A stretch of DNA of 64,000 nucleotides from Bradyrhizobium sp. S69 (GTDB lineage Bacteria > Pseudomonadota > Alphaproteobacteria > Rhizobiales > Xanthobacteraceae). A program made the position numbers and the translations under genes. The stretch covers positions 1-64,000 of the forward strand of contig NZ_LMUK01000009.1 in assembly GCF_009766005.1 (NCBI RefSeq). Direction: 5' to 3'. Below, one piece after another: positions 8,474-17,418 of this stretch (within the stretch, counting starts at the first letter, position 1; every line of letters starts with the position of its first letter). The notes beneath the pieces are model-generated. The model was not told where the DNA came from. It did not search any database and was given only the letters and a program-made list of their open reading frames with translations.

Positions 8474-8483
8474 CAGCATGCTG
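8474..8483. promoter_or_regulatory. Possible operator in the 8417-8705 divergent region
   Basis: The 289-bp region between the divergent GMC operon and the molybdenum-hydroxylase operon must hold both promoters. It contains the 10-bp palindrome CAGCATGCTG; a related half (CATGCTG followed by T-runs) lies just before it at about 8459. This is a weak operator candidate. No gene is seen in the region. Confidence 0.3.
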
Positions 8484-8705
8484 CTTTTGGTTGAACCCGG
8501 CAAGGCGAGATTTCAGCCTTGTTTGTGCGATGCAGGAACGCGCGGCCATCGGACCCCAAGCGAACAAGGTCAACAGGCGGTGATCGGCGTCTGGCGACAA
8601 GGTCGATGGCGCGGATCTATGCTAAGCAGCGCTTGCCGTTAGACAATCATAAAAGGCTTACGGGACGAATGACGGGCGTGCTGCCAAAATATCGAAAACA
8701 ACCCC

Positions 8706-10091
8706 ATGCAAAGTAACAGGCCGCTGGGGTTGCCGCGCATGATCGCAGGCGTCATTGGCGTCGTCGTTGTGGTCGGAGCGGCGGCCGGTTTCGCGGTGGC
8801 GTGGCGGCCGGCGATTGCGGCGATCGAGCTGCCGGCGCCGTCTTCGTTCGATCCGGCCCTGGTCAAACGCGGCCGTGAGCTTGCGGCGATCGGCAATTGC
8901 AACGATTGCCACACTGTGAAAGGCGGCGGCAGCTTTGCCGGCGGCCTGCCGGTGCAGACGCCGTTCGGCACGATCTACTCGTCGAACATCACGCCTGATG
9001 TGCAGACCGGGATCGGGCGCTGGCCGGAAGAAGCCTTCCGTCGTGCGATGCGCTCCGGGGTCAATCGCGACGGCCAGCATCTCTATCCGACCTTTCCCTA
9101 TGATCACTTCACCAATGTCAGCGATGAGGACGATGCGGCGCTGTACGCGTTCCTGATGACACGACCGCCGGTCGACGCGCCGCCGCGCGCCAACCGATTG
9201 TCCTTCCCGCTCGACCAGCGCTTTGTGATCGCGGGCTGGAAGCTGTTGTTCCTGCGTCGCGGGCTCTATCAGCCTGACAGCACCAGGAGCGCGGAATGGA
9301 ATCGCGGCGCCTACCTCGGCGAAGGCCTGGCGCATTGCGGCGCCTGCCACACGCCGCGCAACGGCCTGGGCGCGGAGCGCAGCAACGCCCAGTTCGCCGG
9401 CGGCGACGTCGACAATTGGCAGGCCTTCGCCCTGAACAAGCAATCGCCGGCGCCGGTCCCGTGGGATGCCGAGGCGCTCTATGTCTATCTGCGCCAGGGC
9501 TTCCATCCCGATCACGGCACCGCGCGCGGTCCGATGGCTGAAGTCGTCAGCAATCTGTCCTCGGTGAACGAAAGCGACGTGCGCGCGATTGCGATCTATA
9601 TGGCCGATGTCTTCGGCGCGCCGTCGATCGACGACAGGAAACGCGGCGAAGCGGTGCTGGCGCAGGCCAGGTCACCGGCACCGCTGACTTTGGATTCCAA
9701 TGTAAACGCCGCCGGCGCCTCGATCTATGCGGCGGCCTGCGCGACCTGCCACGAGACCGGCAGGGCGCTGCCCTATGGCGGGGTCAATCTCGCCCTCTCG
9801 ACGGCGCTGAGCAGCCCTGATCCGCGCAATGCCATCAACATCGTGCTGTCGGGTATTCGTCCTGTCGAAGGCGAGCGCAGCCCGATCATGCCGGGCTTTG
9901 CCGCCAGCATGAACGACGGCCAGATCGCAACGCTTTTGCAGTTTCTGCGCGACCGGTTCAGTAACCAACCGCCATGGTCCGGCGTTGAAAAGATGGTGGC
10001 GGACGCCAGACAAAGCCAGCCCGTACTTCTCCAGACATCATCGGGGTCGCACGACGCGCCCCGTGAATCAATGCGGCGAGAAAAACGATGA
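8706..10091 (+). CDS. Triheme c-type cytochrome of a molybdenum hydroxylase complex
   Basis: A 461-residue membrane-anchored cytochrome with an N-terminal hydrophobic segment (residues 12-32) and three heme motifs: CNDCH (65-69), CGACH (211-215) and CATCH (345-349). This resembles the cytochrome subunits of bacterial alcohol/aldehyde dehydrogenases and nicotinate dehydrogenase. The stop overlaps the next start (ATGA at 10088), so it forms one operon with the 2Fe-2S and molybdopterin subunits and probably takes their electrons to the quinone or oxidase pool. The ATG at 8706 has only a weak ribosome site. Confidence 0.9.
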   Translation: MQSNRPLGLPRMIAGVIGVVVVVGAAAGFAVAWRPAIAAIELPAPSSFDPALVKRGRELAAIGNCNDCHTVKGGGSFAGGLPVQTPFGTIYSSNITPDVQTGIGRWPEEAFRRAMRSGVNRDGQHLYPTFPYDHFTNVSDEDDAALYAFLMTRPPVDAPPRANRLSFPLDQRFVIAGWKLLFLRRGLYQPDSTRSAEWNRGAYLGEGLAHCGACHTPRNGLGAERSNAQFAGGDVDNWQAFALNKQSPAPVPWDAEALYVYLRQGFHPDHGTARGPMAEVVSNLSSVNESDVRAIAIYMADVFGAPSIDDRKRGEAVLAQARSPAPLTLDSNVNAAGASIYAAACATCHETGRALPYGGVNLALSTALSSPDPRNAINIVLSGIRPVEGERSPIMPGFAASMNDGQIATLLQFLRDRFSNQPPWSGVEKMVADARQSQPVLLQTSSGSHDAPRESMRREKR

Positions 10092-10585
10092 TGACATTGA
10101 AGGTCAATGGTCGCGATCATCAGATCGAATCCGATCCGGATACACCGCTGCTCTATGTGTTACGGGATGAAATCAAGCTCAACGCCGCAAAATTCGGTTG
10201 CGGGCTCGGCCAATGCGGCGCCTGCACCGTGATCGTCGACGGCAAGGCGGTGTTGTCCTGCGTGACGCCGCTGCTGCTGCTCGAAGGCAAGCAGGTGACG
10301 ACGCTGGAGGGGTTGGGGACCATCGAAGCGCCGGCGCCGATCCAACGCGCGTTCATCGAGGAGCAGGCCGCGCAATGCGGCTATTGCATCGCCGGCATGA
10401 TGATGCGCGCGCAGGCGTTGCTGCAGCGGAATTCCAGGCCGACCGACGAACAGATCCGCGCCGAGCTGGAGCCGAATTTGTGCCGCTGCGGCACGCATAT
10501 GCGCATCCTGCGCGCGGTGCATCGCGCCGCGCGGCTGATGGAGACCGCTGACGCATCGTCAACCATCGATGGGAGCGTCCGATGA
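10088..10585 (+). CDS. 2Fe-2S subunit of xanthine-oxidase-family hydroxylase (IorA-like)
   Basis: A 165-residue protein with two 2Fe-2S clusters: a plant-ferredoxin type (Cys38, 43, 46 and 58 in FGCGLGQCGACTVIVDG and LSC) and the helical-domain cluster (Cys97, 100, 132 and 134 in CGYC and LCRC). It is the small electron-transfer subunit of isoquinoline 1-oxidoreductase or nicotinate dehydrogenase-type enzymes. Four-bp ATGA overlaps at both ends show tight coupling with cytochrome and molybdopterin genes. A second ATG at 10091 is an equally possible start. Confidence 0.93.
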   Translation: MMTLKVNGRDHQIESDPDTPLLYVLRDEIKLNAAKFGCGLGQCGACTVIVDGKAVLSCVTPLLLLEGKQVTTLEGLGTIEAPAPIQRAFIEEQAAQCGYCIAGMMMRAQALLQRNSRPTDEQIRAELEPNLCRCGTHMRILRAVHRAARLMETADASSTIDGSVR

Positions 10586-12810
10586 ACGCGTCCGTGATCG
10601 ATCGCCGCCGCGTGCTCGCCGGGGGTGGCGCGCTGATCGTCAGTTTTTCGATGACCAGTGCCTATGCGGCGGATCAACCCGCGCCCGCCGCTCCGCCGCC
10701 AAAGCTGCCTGGCAGCCTGAAAGACGCGCCATTTTTGGATGCCTGGATCCGGATCGACGCCGACGGCGCCATCACCGCGTTCACCGGCAAGGCCGAACTC
10801 GGCCAGGGTTTTAAAACCGCGTTCCAGCAGATCGCGGCGGAAGAAATGGATGTTCCGTTTGCGTCGCTGACGGTGATCACCGCCGATACCGGCCGCACCG
10901 CCAATGAGGGTTACACCTCCGGCAGCCATTCGATGCAGGACAGCGGCACCGCGATCCAGAATGCGGCGGCGCAGGCGCGGGCGCTGCTGGTGGCGGAAGC
11001 GGCGCGCCGGTTTGAGGTGCCGGAAGAAAGTTTGCACACCGAGAACGGCGCGGTGATTTCATTCGATGGCCGCAGGATCGGCTACGGCGAACTGGTCGCC
11101 GGCGACCTTCTGCATGTGCAGGCGCAGCCGACATCGAAGCTGAAGGATCCCGCGACATTCAAGGTGATGGGCCAGCCGGTGCCGCGGCTCGATATTCCGG
11201 CCAAGGTCACCGGCGGCGCGGCCTATGTGCAGGATATGCGATTGCCCGGCATGGTGCACGCCCGCATCGTGCGGCCGCCGAGCTACGGCGCGCAATTGAC
11301 CGCGTGCGATATTTCCGCGACCGTAAAGATGCCGGGCGTCGTCAAGGTAGTACGCGACGGCAATTTCCTCGCGGTGGTCGCTCAGAAAGAATTTCAGGCG
11401 GTCAAGGCGATGCGCGTGCTGTCGGCGGCCGCGCAATGGAAAGAGACGGCGTCTTTGCCGAAGCAGGATGATTTGCTTCGCGTTCTCACCCGTTTGCCGT
11501 CGCAGGATACGACGATCTTCCAGCACAACGATCCCTCCGCCGTCGGCGCCAAGACCATCGAGGCGACCTATACGCGGCCGTATCAGTCGCATGGCTCGAT
11601 CGGACCGTCCTGCGCGGTCGCGCAATCCACCGACGGCGTCATGACGGTGTGGACCCACACGCAAGGAGTCTATCCGGACCGCCAGGGCATCGCGGAAATG
11701 CTGCGCGTGCCGCTGCAACGCGTTCGGCTGATCCATGTCGAGGGTTCCGGATGTTACGGCCACAACGGCGCCGACGATGCCGCTGCCGATGCCGCCTTGA
11801 TCGCGCGCGCGATGCCGGGTGTGCCGGTCCGCGTGCAATGGATGCGCGACCAGGAACATGGCTGGGAGCCGTATGGCCCGGCGATGGTGACCAAACTCAA
11901 GGCGTCGCTCGACGCCAACGGCGCGATCGCCGACTGGAATTTCGAGGTCTGGAGCAACACCCATTCGATGCGGCCGGGCGGCGCCGGATCGATGCTGGCG
12001 GCGCAGCACATGGCGCAGCCGTTCGCGGTGCCCGATCCCAAACCGTTGCCGCTGCCGGAAGGCGGCGGCGACCGCAATGCGATCCCGATCTACACCTTCC
12101 CGAACGCCCATGTCGTGCATCACTTCATTCCGGCGATGCCGCTGCGGATCTCCGCGATGCGGGCGCTCGGCGCCTATCACAACGTGTTCTCGATCGAGAG
12201 CTTTATGGATGAACTCGCTCACGCGGCGGAAGCCGATCCCGTCGAGTTCAGGCTGAAGCATCTGGCGGATAGTCGCGGCCGCGATGTCATCAACAAGGCG
12301 GCCGAAGGTTTTGGCTGGCGGAAGCAACAGAAGGCTCCGCAAGGGCGCGGCTATGGCTTTGCCTTCGCGCGCTACAAGAATCTCGCGGCCTATTGCGCCA
12401 TCGCCACCGAGATCGAGATCAACAGCGAAACCGGACAACCGCGCCTGGTGCGCGCGGTCGCCGCGGTCGACAGCGGCCAGGCCGTCAATCCGGACGGGCT
12501 GAAAAACCAGGTTGAGGGCGCGATCGTGCAGTCGATGAGCTGGACGCTGTTTGAAAGCGTGACCTTCGACGATACCAGGATCACCAGCATCGACTGGCAA
12601 ACCTATCCGATCGCCCGCTTTAATTCGGTGCCCGACCGCATCGACGTCCACATCATCAACCGGCCCGGACTGCCGTTCCTCGGCAGCGGCGAGACCGGGC
12701 AGGGGCCGGCCGCAGCCTCGATCGCCAATGCGATCGCCAACGCCACCGGAAAACGGCTGCGCAACCTGCCGCTGACCCGCCGCCGCATCAAGGATGCGAT
12801 CGACGCGTAG
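10582..12810 (+). CDS. Molybdopterin subunit of isoquinoline/nicotinate-dehydrogenase-type hydroxylase (IorB-like)
   Basis: A 742-residue Mo-cofactor subunit of the xanthine oxidase family. It has a twin-arginine-like signal (DRRRVLAGGGALIVSFSM), so the complex is probably periplasmic. Internal family blocks include AFTGKAELGQGFKTAFQQIA and GHNGADDAAADAAL. The base Glu is probably Glu704 in GSGETGQGP near the C-terminus. No FAD subunit is encoded; electrons would go through the 2Fe-2S subunit to the triheme cytochrome. Substrate may be an N-heterocycle or aldehyde and cannot be read from sequence. Confidence 0.92.
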   Translation: MNASVIDRRRVLAGGGALIVSFSMTSAYAADQPAPAAPPPKLPGSLKDAPFLDAWIRIDADGAITAFTGKAELGQGFKTAFQQIAAEEMDVPFASLTVITADTGRTANEGYTSGSHSMQDSGTAIQNAAAQARALLVAEAARRFEVPEESLHTENGAVISFDGRRIGYGELVAGDLLHVQAQPTSKLKDPATFKVMGQPVPRLDIPAKVTGGAAYVQDMRLPGMVHARIVRPPSYGAQLTACDISATVKMPGVVKVVRDGNFLAVVAQKEFQAVKAMRVLSAAAQWKETASLPKQDDLLRVLTRLPSQDTTIFQHNDPSAVGAKTIEATYTRPYQSHGSIGPSCAVAQSTDGVMTVWTHTQGVYPDRQGIAEMLRVPLQRVRLIHVEGSGCYGHNGADDAAADAALIARAMPGVPVRVQWMRDQEHGWEPYGPAMVTKLKASLDANGAIADWNFEVWSNTHSMRPGGAGSMLAAQHMAQPFAVPDPKPLPLPEGGGDRNAIPIYTFPNAHVVHHFIPAMPLRISAMRALGAYHNVFSIESFMDELAHAAEADPVEFRLKHLADSRGRDVINKAAEGFGWRKQQKAPQGRGYGFAFARYKNLAAYCAIATEIEINSETGQPRLVRAVAAVDSGQAVNPDGLKNQVEGAIVQSMSWTLFESVTFDDTRITSIDWQTYPIARFNSVPDRIDVHIINRPGLPFLGSGETGQGPAAASIANAIANATGKRLRNLPLTRRRIKDAIDA

Positions 12811-12843
12811 CTCTTTGTCGTCCCTGCGAAGGCTATCTCGGAC

Positions 12844-12948
12844 GTCATCCTGAGGTGCGAGCTCTTGCGAGCCTCGAAGGATGGCTGCAAGCGCCGAACT
12901 GAACACCATCCTTCGAGACGCGGCCAAGTGGCCGCTCCTCAGGATGAC
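12844..12948. repeat. Dispersed palindromic repeat (REP family A)
   Basis: A 105-bp inverted repeat that starts GTCATCCTGAGGTGCGAGC and ends CTCCTCAGGATGAC, with the internal mirrored core CGAAGGATGG...CCATCCTTCGAG. It lies between two convergent genes, where a transcribed hairpin could act as a bidirectional terminator. Confidence 0.85.
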
Positions 12949-12995
12949 GGTTCCGGTGGGTCCGGGCCTTCGCCGGGACGACAGGCGGGGCAAAC

Positions 12996-14363
12996 CTACT
13001 GATACGTCGCCACGATATCCGACACCGCGCGTTCGAGTTGTTTCGCGGTGGCGCATTGGCGCACGACGGTGCAGAAGGTCTGGTAGCGCGGCATTTCGGA
13101 ATCGCCAAAACCCCAGGCCATGCGCCCTTCCGGATTGAGCCAGACCAGCCGTTTCGAGCGTTCGCCGATGCGGCGCAGGATGTCGGCGCGCGGATCGAGG
13201 TTGTTGGACCTGGCATCGCCGAGCACGATCACGGTGGTCTGCGGCGTGATCGAGTTCATCCATTGCTTCTCGAAATCGGCGAACGAACTGCCGTAATCCG
13301 ATGAGCCGAATCCGACCTTGGCCATGATGTCGGCCATCGCCTCTTCCGGCGTTTTCGATTCCAGGATGTCGCTGACCTCGATCAAATGTCCGGAAAAGGC
13401 GAACGAGCGGACGTCGGACACCACCTCATGCAGGCTGTGGATCAACAGCAGGAAGAAATCGGAGACCCGCGCCACCGACCCCGAGACGTCGCAGATCGCG
13501 ACGATCTTGGGCCGGTCGCGGTGCTTTCGCTTCCAGGCGGTGAGGAACGGAACGCTGCCCCACGCCGCATTGCGCCGGATGGTCCGGCGCACATCGAGAT
13601 GGCCGCGGCGTTGTCGTTTGCGCGGCTTGCTGTAGCGCTCGCGCAAGCGCCGCGCGATCTGCCGGATCAGGCGCCGCATCTGTTCGACCTGCCGTGGCTC
13701 GATCCGCGACAGCGGCGCGTTGCGCAGGATTTCGTTGCGCAGATTTTCGGTTTCCTCGCGGCCGTACAGCAACAGCGCCTGCGAGACGGTTTCACGCACC
13801 GCATCGCGCAGCCCTTCCAGCGCCGTCGCCAACCGTTCTGCCGTAGCCGGATTTGATACCGTCAACGCATCGAGATCGTCGCGCAGGCGCTGGATGCCCA
13901 TCTGGTCGAGGATGCGGCCGGAGAAGATGCCGCGCTGGGTGAAGTAGCGGATATCGGACAAGGACGCCGCACTCGCGGCATTGGCCATCGCAGCCGCGAT
14001 CGCGTTGCGATCCTGCGCCAGCAGCATCTGCGCCAGCGAGCCGAGACCTTCCGCCGGTTGCCCTTCTCCCGCCGCGCCCTCGGCCGTTTGCGGTTCGGCG
14101 GCGTCGGATTCGTCCTCGCTGCTGCTTTCGGGCGCGCTTTGCGAAAGCTCCGGTTGATCGAAGAACAAGTCAAAACACTCGCCCAGTGCGCGCTTCTCGT
14201 CCTGGGTCTTGGCGAGCGTCAGCAGGAAGGTGTCGCGCAGGATGGTCCGATCGGAAAAGCCGACATTGGCGACGGCGCGCATCGCGTCGATGCTCTCGGC
14301 CGGCGAGACCCGGACGCCGGCTCCCCGCGCCGCGCGAAAGAACCGGTGCAGGTTCTCTCTCAT
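12996..14363 (-). CDS. VWA-domain protein, CoxE-like
   Basis: A 455-residue protein with an acidic linker (residues 75-105), a helical middle and a C-terminal von Willebrand A domain. The metal-site motif is DVSGSVA (Asp292, Ser294, Ser296). It follows its MoxR ATPase gene by 5 bp. In Oligotropha, CoxD and CoxE of this type help mature the active site of the molybdenum enzyme CO dehydrogenase. Because a Mo hydroxylase operon lies next door, a similar helper role is plausible but inferred. The two units are convergent, not one operon. Confidence 0.87.
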   Translation of the reverse strand: MRENLHRFFRAARGAGVRVSPAESIDAMRAVANVGFSDRTILRDTFLLTLAKTQDEKRALGECFDLFFDQPELSQSAPESSSEDESDAAEPQTAEGAAGEGQPAEGLGSLAQMLLAQDRNAIAAAMANAASAASLSDIRYFTQRGIFSGRILDQMGIQRLRDDLDALTVSNPATAERLATALEGLRDAVRETVSQALLLYGREETENLRNEILRNAPLSRIEPRQVEQMRRLIRQIARRLRERYSKPRKRQRRGHLDVRRTIRRNAAWGSVPFLTAWKRKHRDRPKIVAICDVSGSVARVSDFFLLLIHSLHEVVSDVRSFAFSGHLIEVSDILESKTPEEAMADIMAKVGFGSSDYGSSFADFEKQWMNSITPQTTVIVLGDARSNNLDPRADILRRIGERSKRLVWLNPEGRMAWGFGDSEMPRYQTFCTVVRQCATAKQLERAVSDIVATYQ

Positions 14364-14368
14364 CGCGC

Positions 14369-15325
14369 TCAGCCGAAGGCGTTCTGGCGCAAAGCCTTGG
14401 CAACGAAGCTGGTGACCTGGGGCAGCGTGGCTTCGATGTCGGCCTCGTACTTCAAGAGCACGTTGAGCGTGTCCTTGACCATCTCGTGGCCGAGCTCACT
14501 TGCCTGCAACAGCACCAGCACGCGCGCCCAATCGATGGTCTCGCTGACCGACGGCTGCTTCTTGAGATCGAGCGTGCGGACGTCATGAATAAAACTGACC
14601 ATCTGCTTGCGCAGGGTTTGCGAAATGTTGGGCACCCGGCTCTCGACGATGCGCTCTTCGAGCTTCTGTTCGGGAAAGCCGATATGCAGATGCAGGCAGC
14701 GCCGCTTCAGCGCGTCGCCGAGATCGCGCTCGCTGTTCGAGGTCAGGATCACGGTCGGTGCGGCGACCGCGGAAATGGTTCCAAGCTCCGGAATGGTGAC
14801 CTGGAAGTCGCTGAGGATTTCGAGCAGCAGCGATTCGAACTCGGCATCCGATTTGTCGATTTCGTCGATCAATAGCACGCAGCCTTTCGGCTGCTCCAGC
14901 GCCTGCAACAGCGGCCGCGGCTCGACGAATTCCTTGGAAAAGAACACGTCGCCGAAATCATGCAATTGCGCCAGCGCGGCCTGCAACGTGTCGGCGCCGC
15001 CGAGCACTTCGCCGAGCTTGTCTTTCAGGATTTGCGTGTACAGAAGCTGCTTGGCGTATTTCCACTCGTACAGCGCCTTGGCTTCGTCGAGCCCCTCATA
15101 GCATTGCAGGCGGATCATCTTGAGCCCGCGCCATGCGGCGATCGCCTTGGCCAATTCGGTCTTGCCGACGCCGGCCGGCCCTTCCACCAGGATCGGTTTC
15201 TCGATCTCCTGGGCGAGATAGACCGCGGTCGCGATCTGCCGGCTCGCGATATAGCCCTGCGCCGCAAGACCGCTTTCGACTGCCTCGATCGAGGCCGCAG
15301 GACTGAGTTCAGCCACCAGTTCCAA
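14369..15325 (-). CDS. MoxR-family AAA ATPase, CoxD-like
   Basis: A 318-residue AAA+ ATPase with Walker A GPAGVGKT (residues 49-56), Walker B VLLIDEIDKSD (150-160) and a sensor region TSNSERDLGDALKRRC. MoxR proteins work as chaperone-like motors with VWA partners; the partner gene starts 5 bp downstream. Likely role is enzyme maturation or metal-centre assembly, possibly for the nearby molybdenum hydroxylase. Confidence 0.92.
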   Translation of the reverse strand: MELVAELSPAASIEAVESGLAAQGYIASRQIATAVYLAQEIEKPILVEGPAGVGKTELAKAIAAWRGLKMIRLQCYEGLDEAKALYEWKYAKQLLYTQILKDKLGEVLGGADTLQAALAQLHDFGDVFFSKEFVEPRPLLQALEQPKGCVLLIDEIDKSDAEFESLLLEILSDFQVTIPELGTISAVAAPTVILTSNSERDLGDALKRRCLHLHIGFPEQKLEERIVESRVPNISQTLRKQMVSFIHDVRTLDLKKQPSVSETIDWARVLVLLQASELGHEMVKDTLNVLLKYEADIEATLPQVTSFVAKALRQNAFG

Positions 15326-15471
15326 CTCCGGATGTTTCCCAATTTTCAGTAGGTTCTGCCTGCGTTCCCGGCAAAGAACAAGCCTCGTTCGGGCATGAGA
15401 GGTCGCGGATTACCCCCTGTATTCCGTGTCCCTCCTTGGCGATCGGCGCGTTGACGGCTATTTCTCCCGCG

Positions 15472-16236
15472 ATGAGGAATTTCACTGGATTGATCGCGGG
15501 ACTGGCGCTGGCCGCAACCAGCCCCGCCTGGGCCATCGTTGGCGACGCGCCGCCATTGGCCGACGGCGTCGGCCGTTCGGTCGTCACCATTGTGGGCTCG
15601 CGCGGTAATTTCTGCACCGGCACGTTGATCGCACCGGATCTGGTGCTGTCGGCGGCGCATTGCGTCGGGCCGGGCGCGACCTACAAGATCGTCGACTACG
15701 GCGCGGACCGCCAGCCGCAACTACGGGACGTGAAGAACATCGCCGATCATCCCGGCTTCAACATGCAGACCATGCTGGCGCATCGCGCCACGGCCGATGT
15801 CAGCCTGCTGCAGCTCGAAACACCAAAAAAGAATCCGTTGCCAATCGGTGCGCCGACGCTGCCGCTCGCGGCCGGCCATTCGTTCACCATCGCCGGTATC
15901 GGCGTTACGATTCGCGGCGACGGCAAAAGCGGAGGGGTCGTGCGATCCGCCGCTCTGGTCGCGACCGGCCAACCCGGCGCGTTGCAGATCCGGCTGGTCG
16001 ATCCGGCCGGCGGCGGCACGCGCGCCGGATTGGGCGCCTGCACCGGCGATTCCGGTGGCCCGGTATTCGAGGATCAAGGGGGCAAGCTGGTGATCATCGG
16101 GATCATCAGCTGGTCGACCGGCCCCAACAACACCGGCGGCTGCGGCGGCCTCACCGGCGTAACGCCACTGACGCTGTACCGCGACTGGATCGAGAAGACG
16201 GCGAAGCAATGGGGTTCGGTGTTGGCGGTGCCGTAG
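15472..16236 (+). CDS. Secreted trypsin-like serine protease
   Basis: A 254-residue S1-type serine protease. The start at 15472 gives a clean signal peptide (MRNFTGLIAGLALAATSPAW); the upstream ATG at 15436 would bury it. The triad is visible: His in LSAAHC, Asp in ATADVSLLQL and Ser in CTGDSGGPVF. Cysteines NFCTG/AAHC and ACTGD/GGCGG could form the usual disulfides. No pro-region beyond a few residues is obvious. Target proteins are unknown. It stands alone, divergent from the MoxR-VWA pair. Confidence 0.9.
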   Translation: MRNFTGLIAGLALAATSPAWAIVGDAPPLADGVGRSVVTIVGSRGNFCTGTLIAPDLVLSAAHCVGPGATYKIVDYGADRQPQLRDVKNIADHPGFNMQTMLAHRATADVSLLQLETPKKNPLPIGAPTLPLAAGHSFTIAGIGVTIRGDGKSGGVVRSAALVATGQPGALQIRLVDPAGGGTRAGLGACTGDSGGPVFEDQGGKLVIIGIISWSTGPNNTGGCGGLTGVTPLTLYRDWIEKTAKQWGSVLAVP

Positions 16237-16272
16237 GACTTCCCCTCGCGGTCGTCGGGAAACACCGGAACC

Positions 16273-16431
16273 GTCATCCTGAGGAGCGGCCACTTGGCCG
16301 CGTCTCGAAGGATGCTGTTCGGCTCCGTGCTCGCGGCCATCCTTCGAGGCTCGCACCGGACAGCGCAAGTGCGCTGCCGGGAGAGCTCGCACCTCACGGG
16401 TGAACGCAATTGCGTTCATCCCGGGGATGAC
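16273..16431. repeat. REP family A copy with 28-bp palindromic insert
   Basis: Same inverted repeat as at 12844, starting GTCATCCTGAGGAGCGGCC. Near its right end the sequence CCTCA/GGATGAC is split by a 28-bp module (about 16397-16424) whose centre is the perfect palindrome TGAACGCAATTGCGTTCA (16401-16418). It lies between the protease and response-regulator genes, which converge. Confidence 0.85.
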
Positions 16432-16488
16432 GTCCGAGATAGCGCCACACGCTCAAGGCCGGGACGACGTCAGTTTGTTTTCTGTCCC

Positions 16489-17418
16489 TCACGAATTCCG
16501 TCGGCTCGCGTTGGTCGCAATGGCAGCCGCCGCGGTGCGGTTTTCGACGCCGAGCTTGGCGTAGATCTGTTCGAGATGCTTGTCGACCGTCCGTGGGCTG
16601 AGGCCGAGGATCTGGGCGATGTCGCGGTTGGTCTTGCCTTTGGAGAGCCACGACAGCACTTCGCCTTCGCGGGTGGTCAAGCCGAGCTCGCTGCTGAATT
16701 TTGCCGGCAAATCCGGGCTGGAATCCTTGGCCAGGCGCAGCAGGAATTCGTTGGGCCCGGATTTTCCCATGTATTGCAACTGGAGCTGCGGGTTGTCGGG
16801 AAACGACGCCGTGGCCTGGGCTTTCGATCCGGTGCTGCTTTTCTGAGTCTGTTCGAGCCATTGCAGCATCGAGGGCGGCAGCTCGAGTTCGTCATCGGTG
16901 GCGGCGGGAAGGTGATCCGACAACAATTTCTGGGCCTGCGGCGTCGCCCACATGATCTTGCCCTGCCGGCTGACGGCGAACAGAAATCGTCCGGAGACGT
17001 CGAGCGCGGCGCGGGCGCTCTGGGTCAGCCGTGCATTGGCCAGATGCACCCTGATCCGCGCCAGCATTTCCTGGATCACGATCGGCTTGGTGACGTAATC
17101 GACACCGCCGGCTTCGAGCCCGTGCACGATATGCTCGGTCTCCGCCAATCCGGTCATGAAGATCACCGGCACATTGCTCAGGCCGGCGTCGCGCTTGAGC
17201 CGGCGGCAGGTCTCAAAGCCGTCCATGCCGGGCATCACCGCGTCGAGCAGAATGATGTCCGGCGTGATCTGATCGACGATCCGCATCGCCGCCGCGCCGT
17301 CCATCGCCACCATGACCGTCATGCCGGCGCCATCCAGCGCGTCGGTCAACAGCCGCAGCGTTTCCGGCGAATCATCGACGATCAGCGCGACATCGCGTTT
17401 TTTGGATTCAGTGGTCAT
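16489..17418 (-). CDS. LuxR-type response regulator (REC - middle domain - HTH)
   Basis: A 309-residue regulator. The N-terminal receiver has acidic pair DD (15-16) and phospho-acceptor Asp59 in ILLDAVMPGMDG. A middle segment (about 135-235) looks PAS-like, with GRFLFAVSRQGKIMWATPQAQ. A C-terminal LuxR helix-turn-helix is LTTREGEVLSWLSKGKTNRD followed by SPRTVDKHLEQIYAKLGV. Its start overlaps the sensor kinase gene by 11 bp, so the two are a cognate pair. Given the divergent urt-fmd genes, it probably controls urea/amide use. Confidence 0.92.
   Translation of the reverse strand: MTTESKKRDVALIVDDSPETLRLLTDALDGAGMTVMVAMDGAAAMRIVDQITPDIILLDAVMPGMDGFETCRRLKRDAGLSNVPVIFMTGLAETEHIVHGLEAGGVDYVTKPIVIQEMLARIRVHLANARLTQSARAALDVSGRFLFAVSRQGKIMWATPQAQKLLSDHLPAATDDELELPPSMLQWLEQTQKSSTGSKAQATASFPDNPQLQLQYMGKSGPNEFLLRLAKDSSPDLPAKFSSELGLTTREGEVLSWLSKGKTNRDIAQILGLSPRTVDKHLEQIYAKLGVENRTAAAAIATNASRRNS

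Noticed and set aside
11059..13263. A 734-codon open frame on the minus strand opposite the molybdopterin subunit gene
   Set aside because: It is antisense to a clearly conserved gene, is Arg/His-rich without domains and arises from GC-biased third positions.
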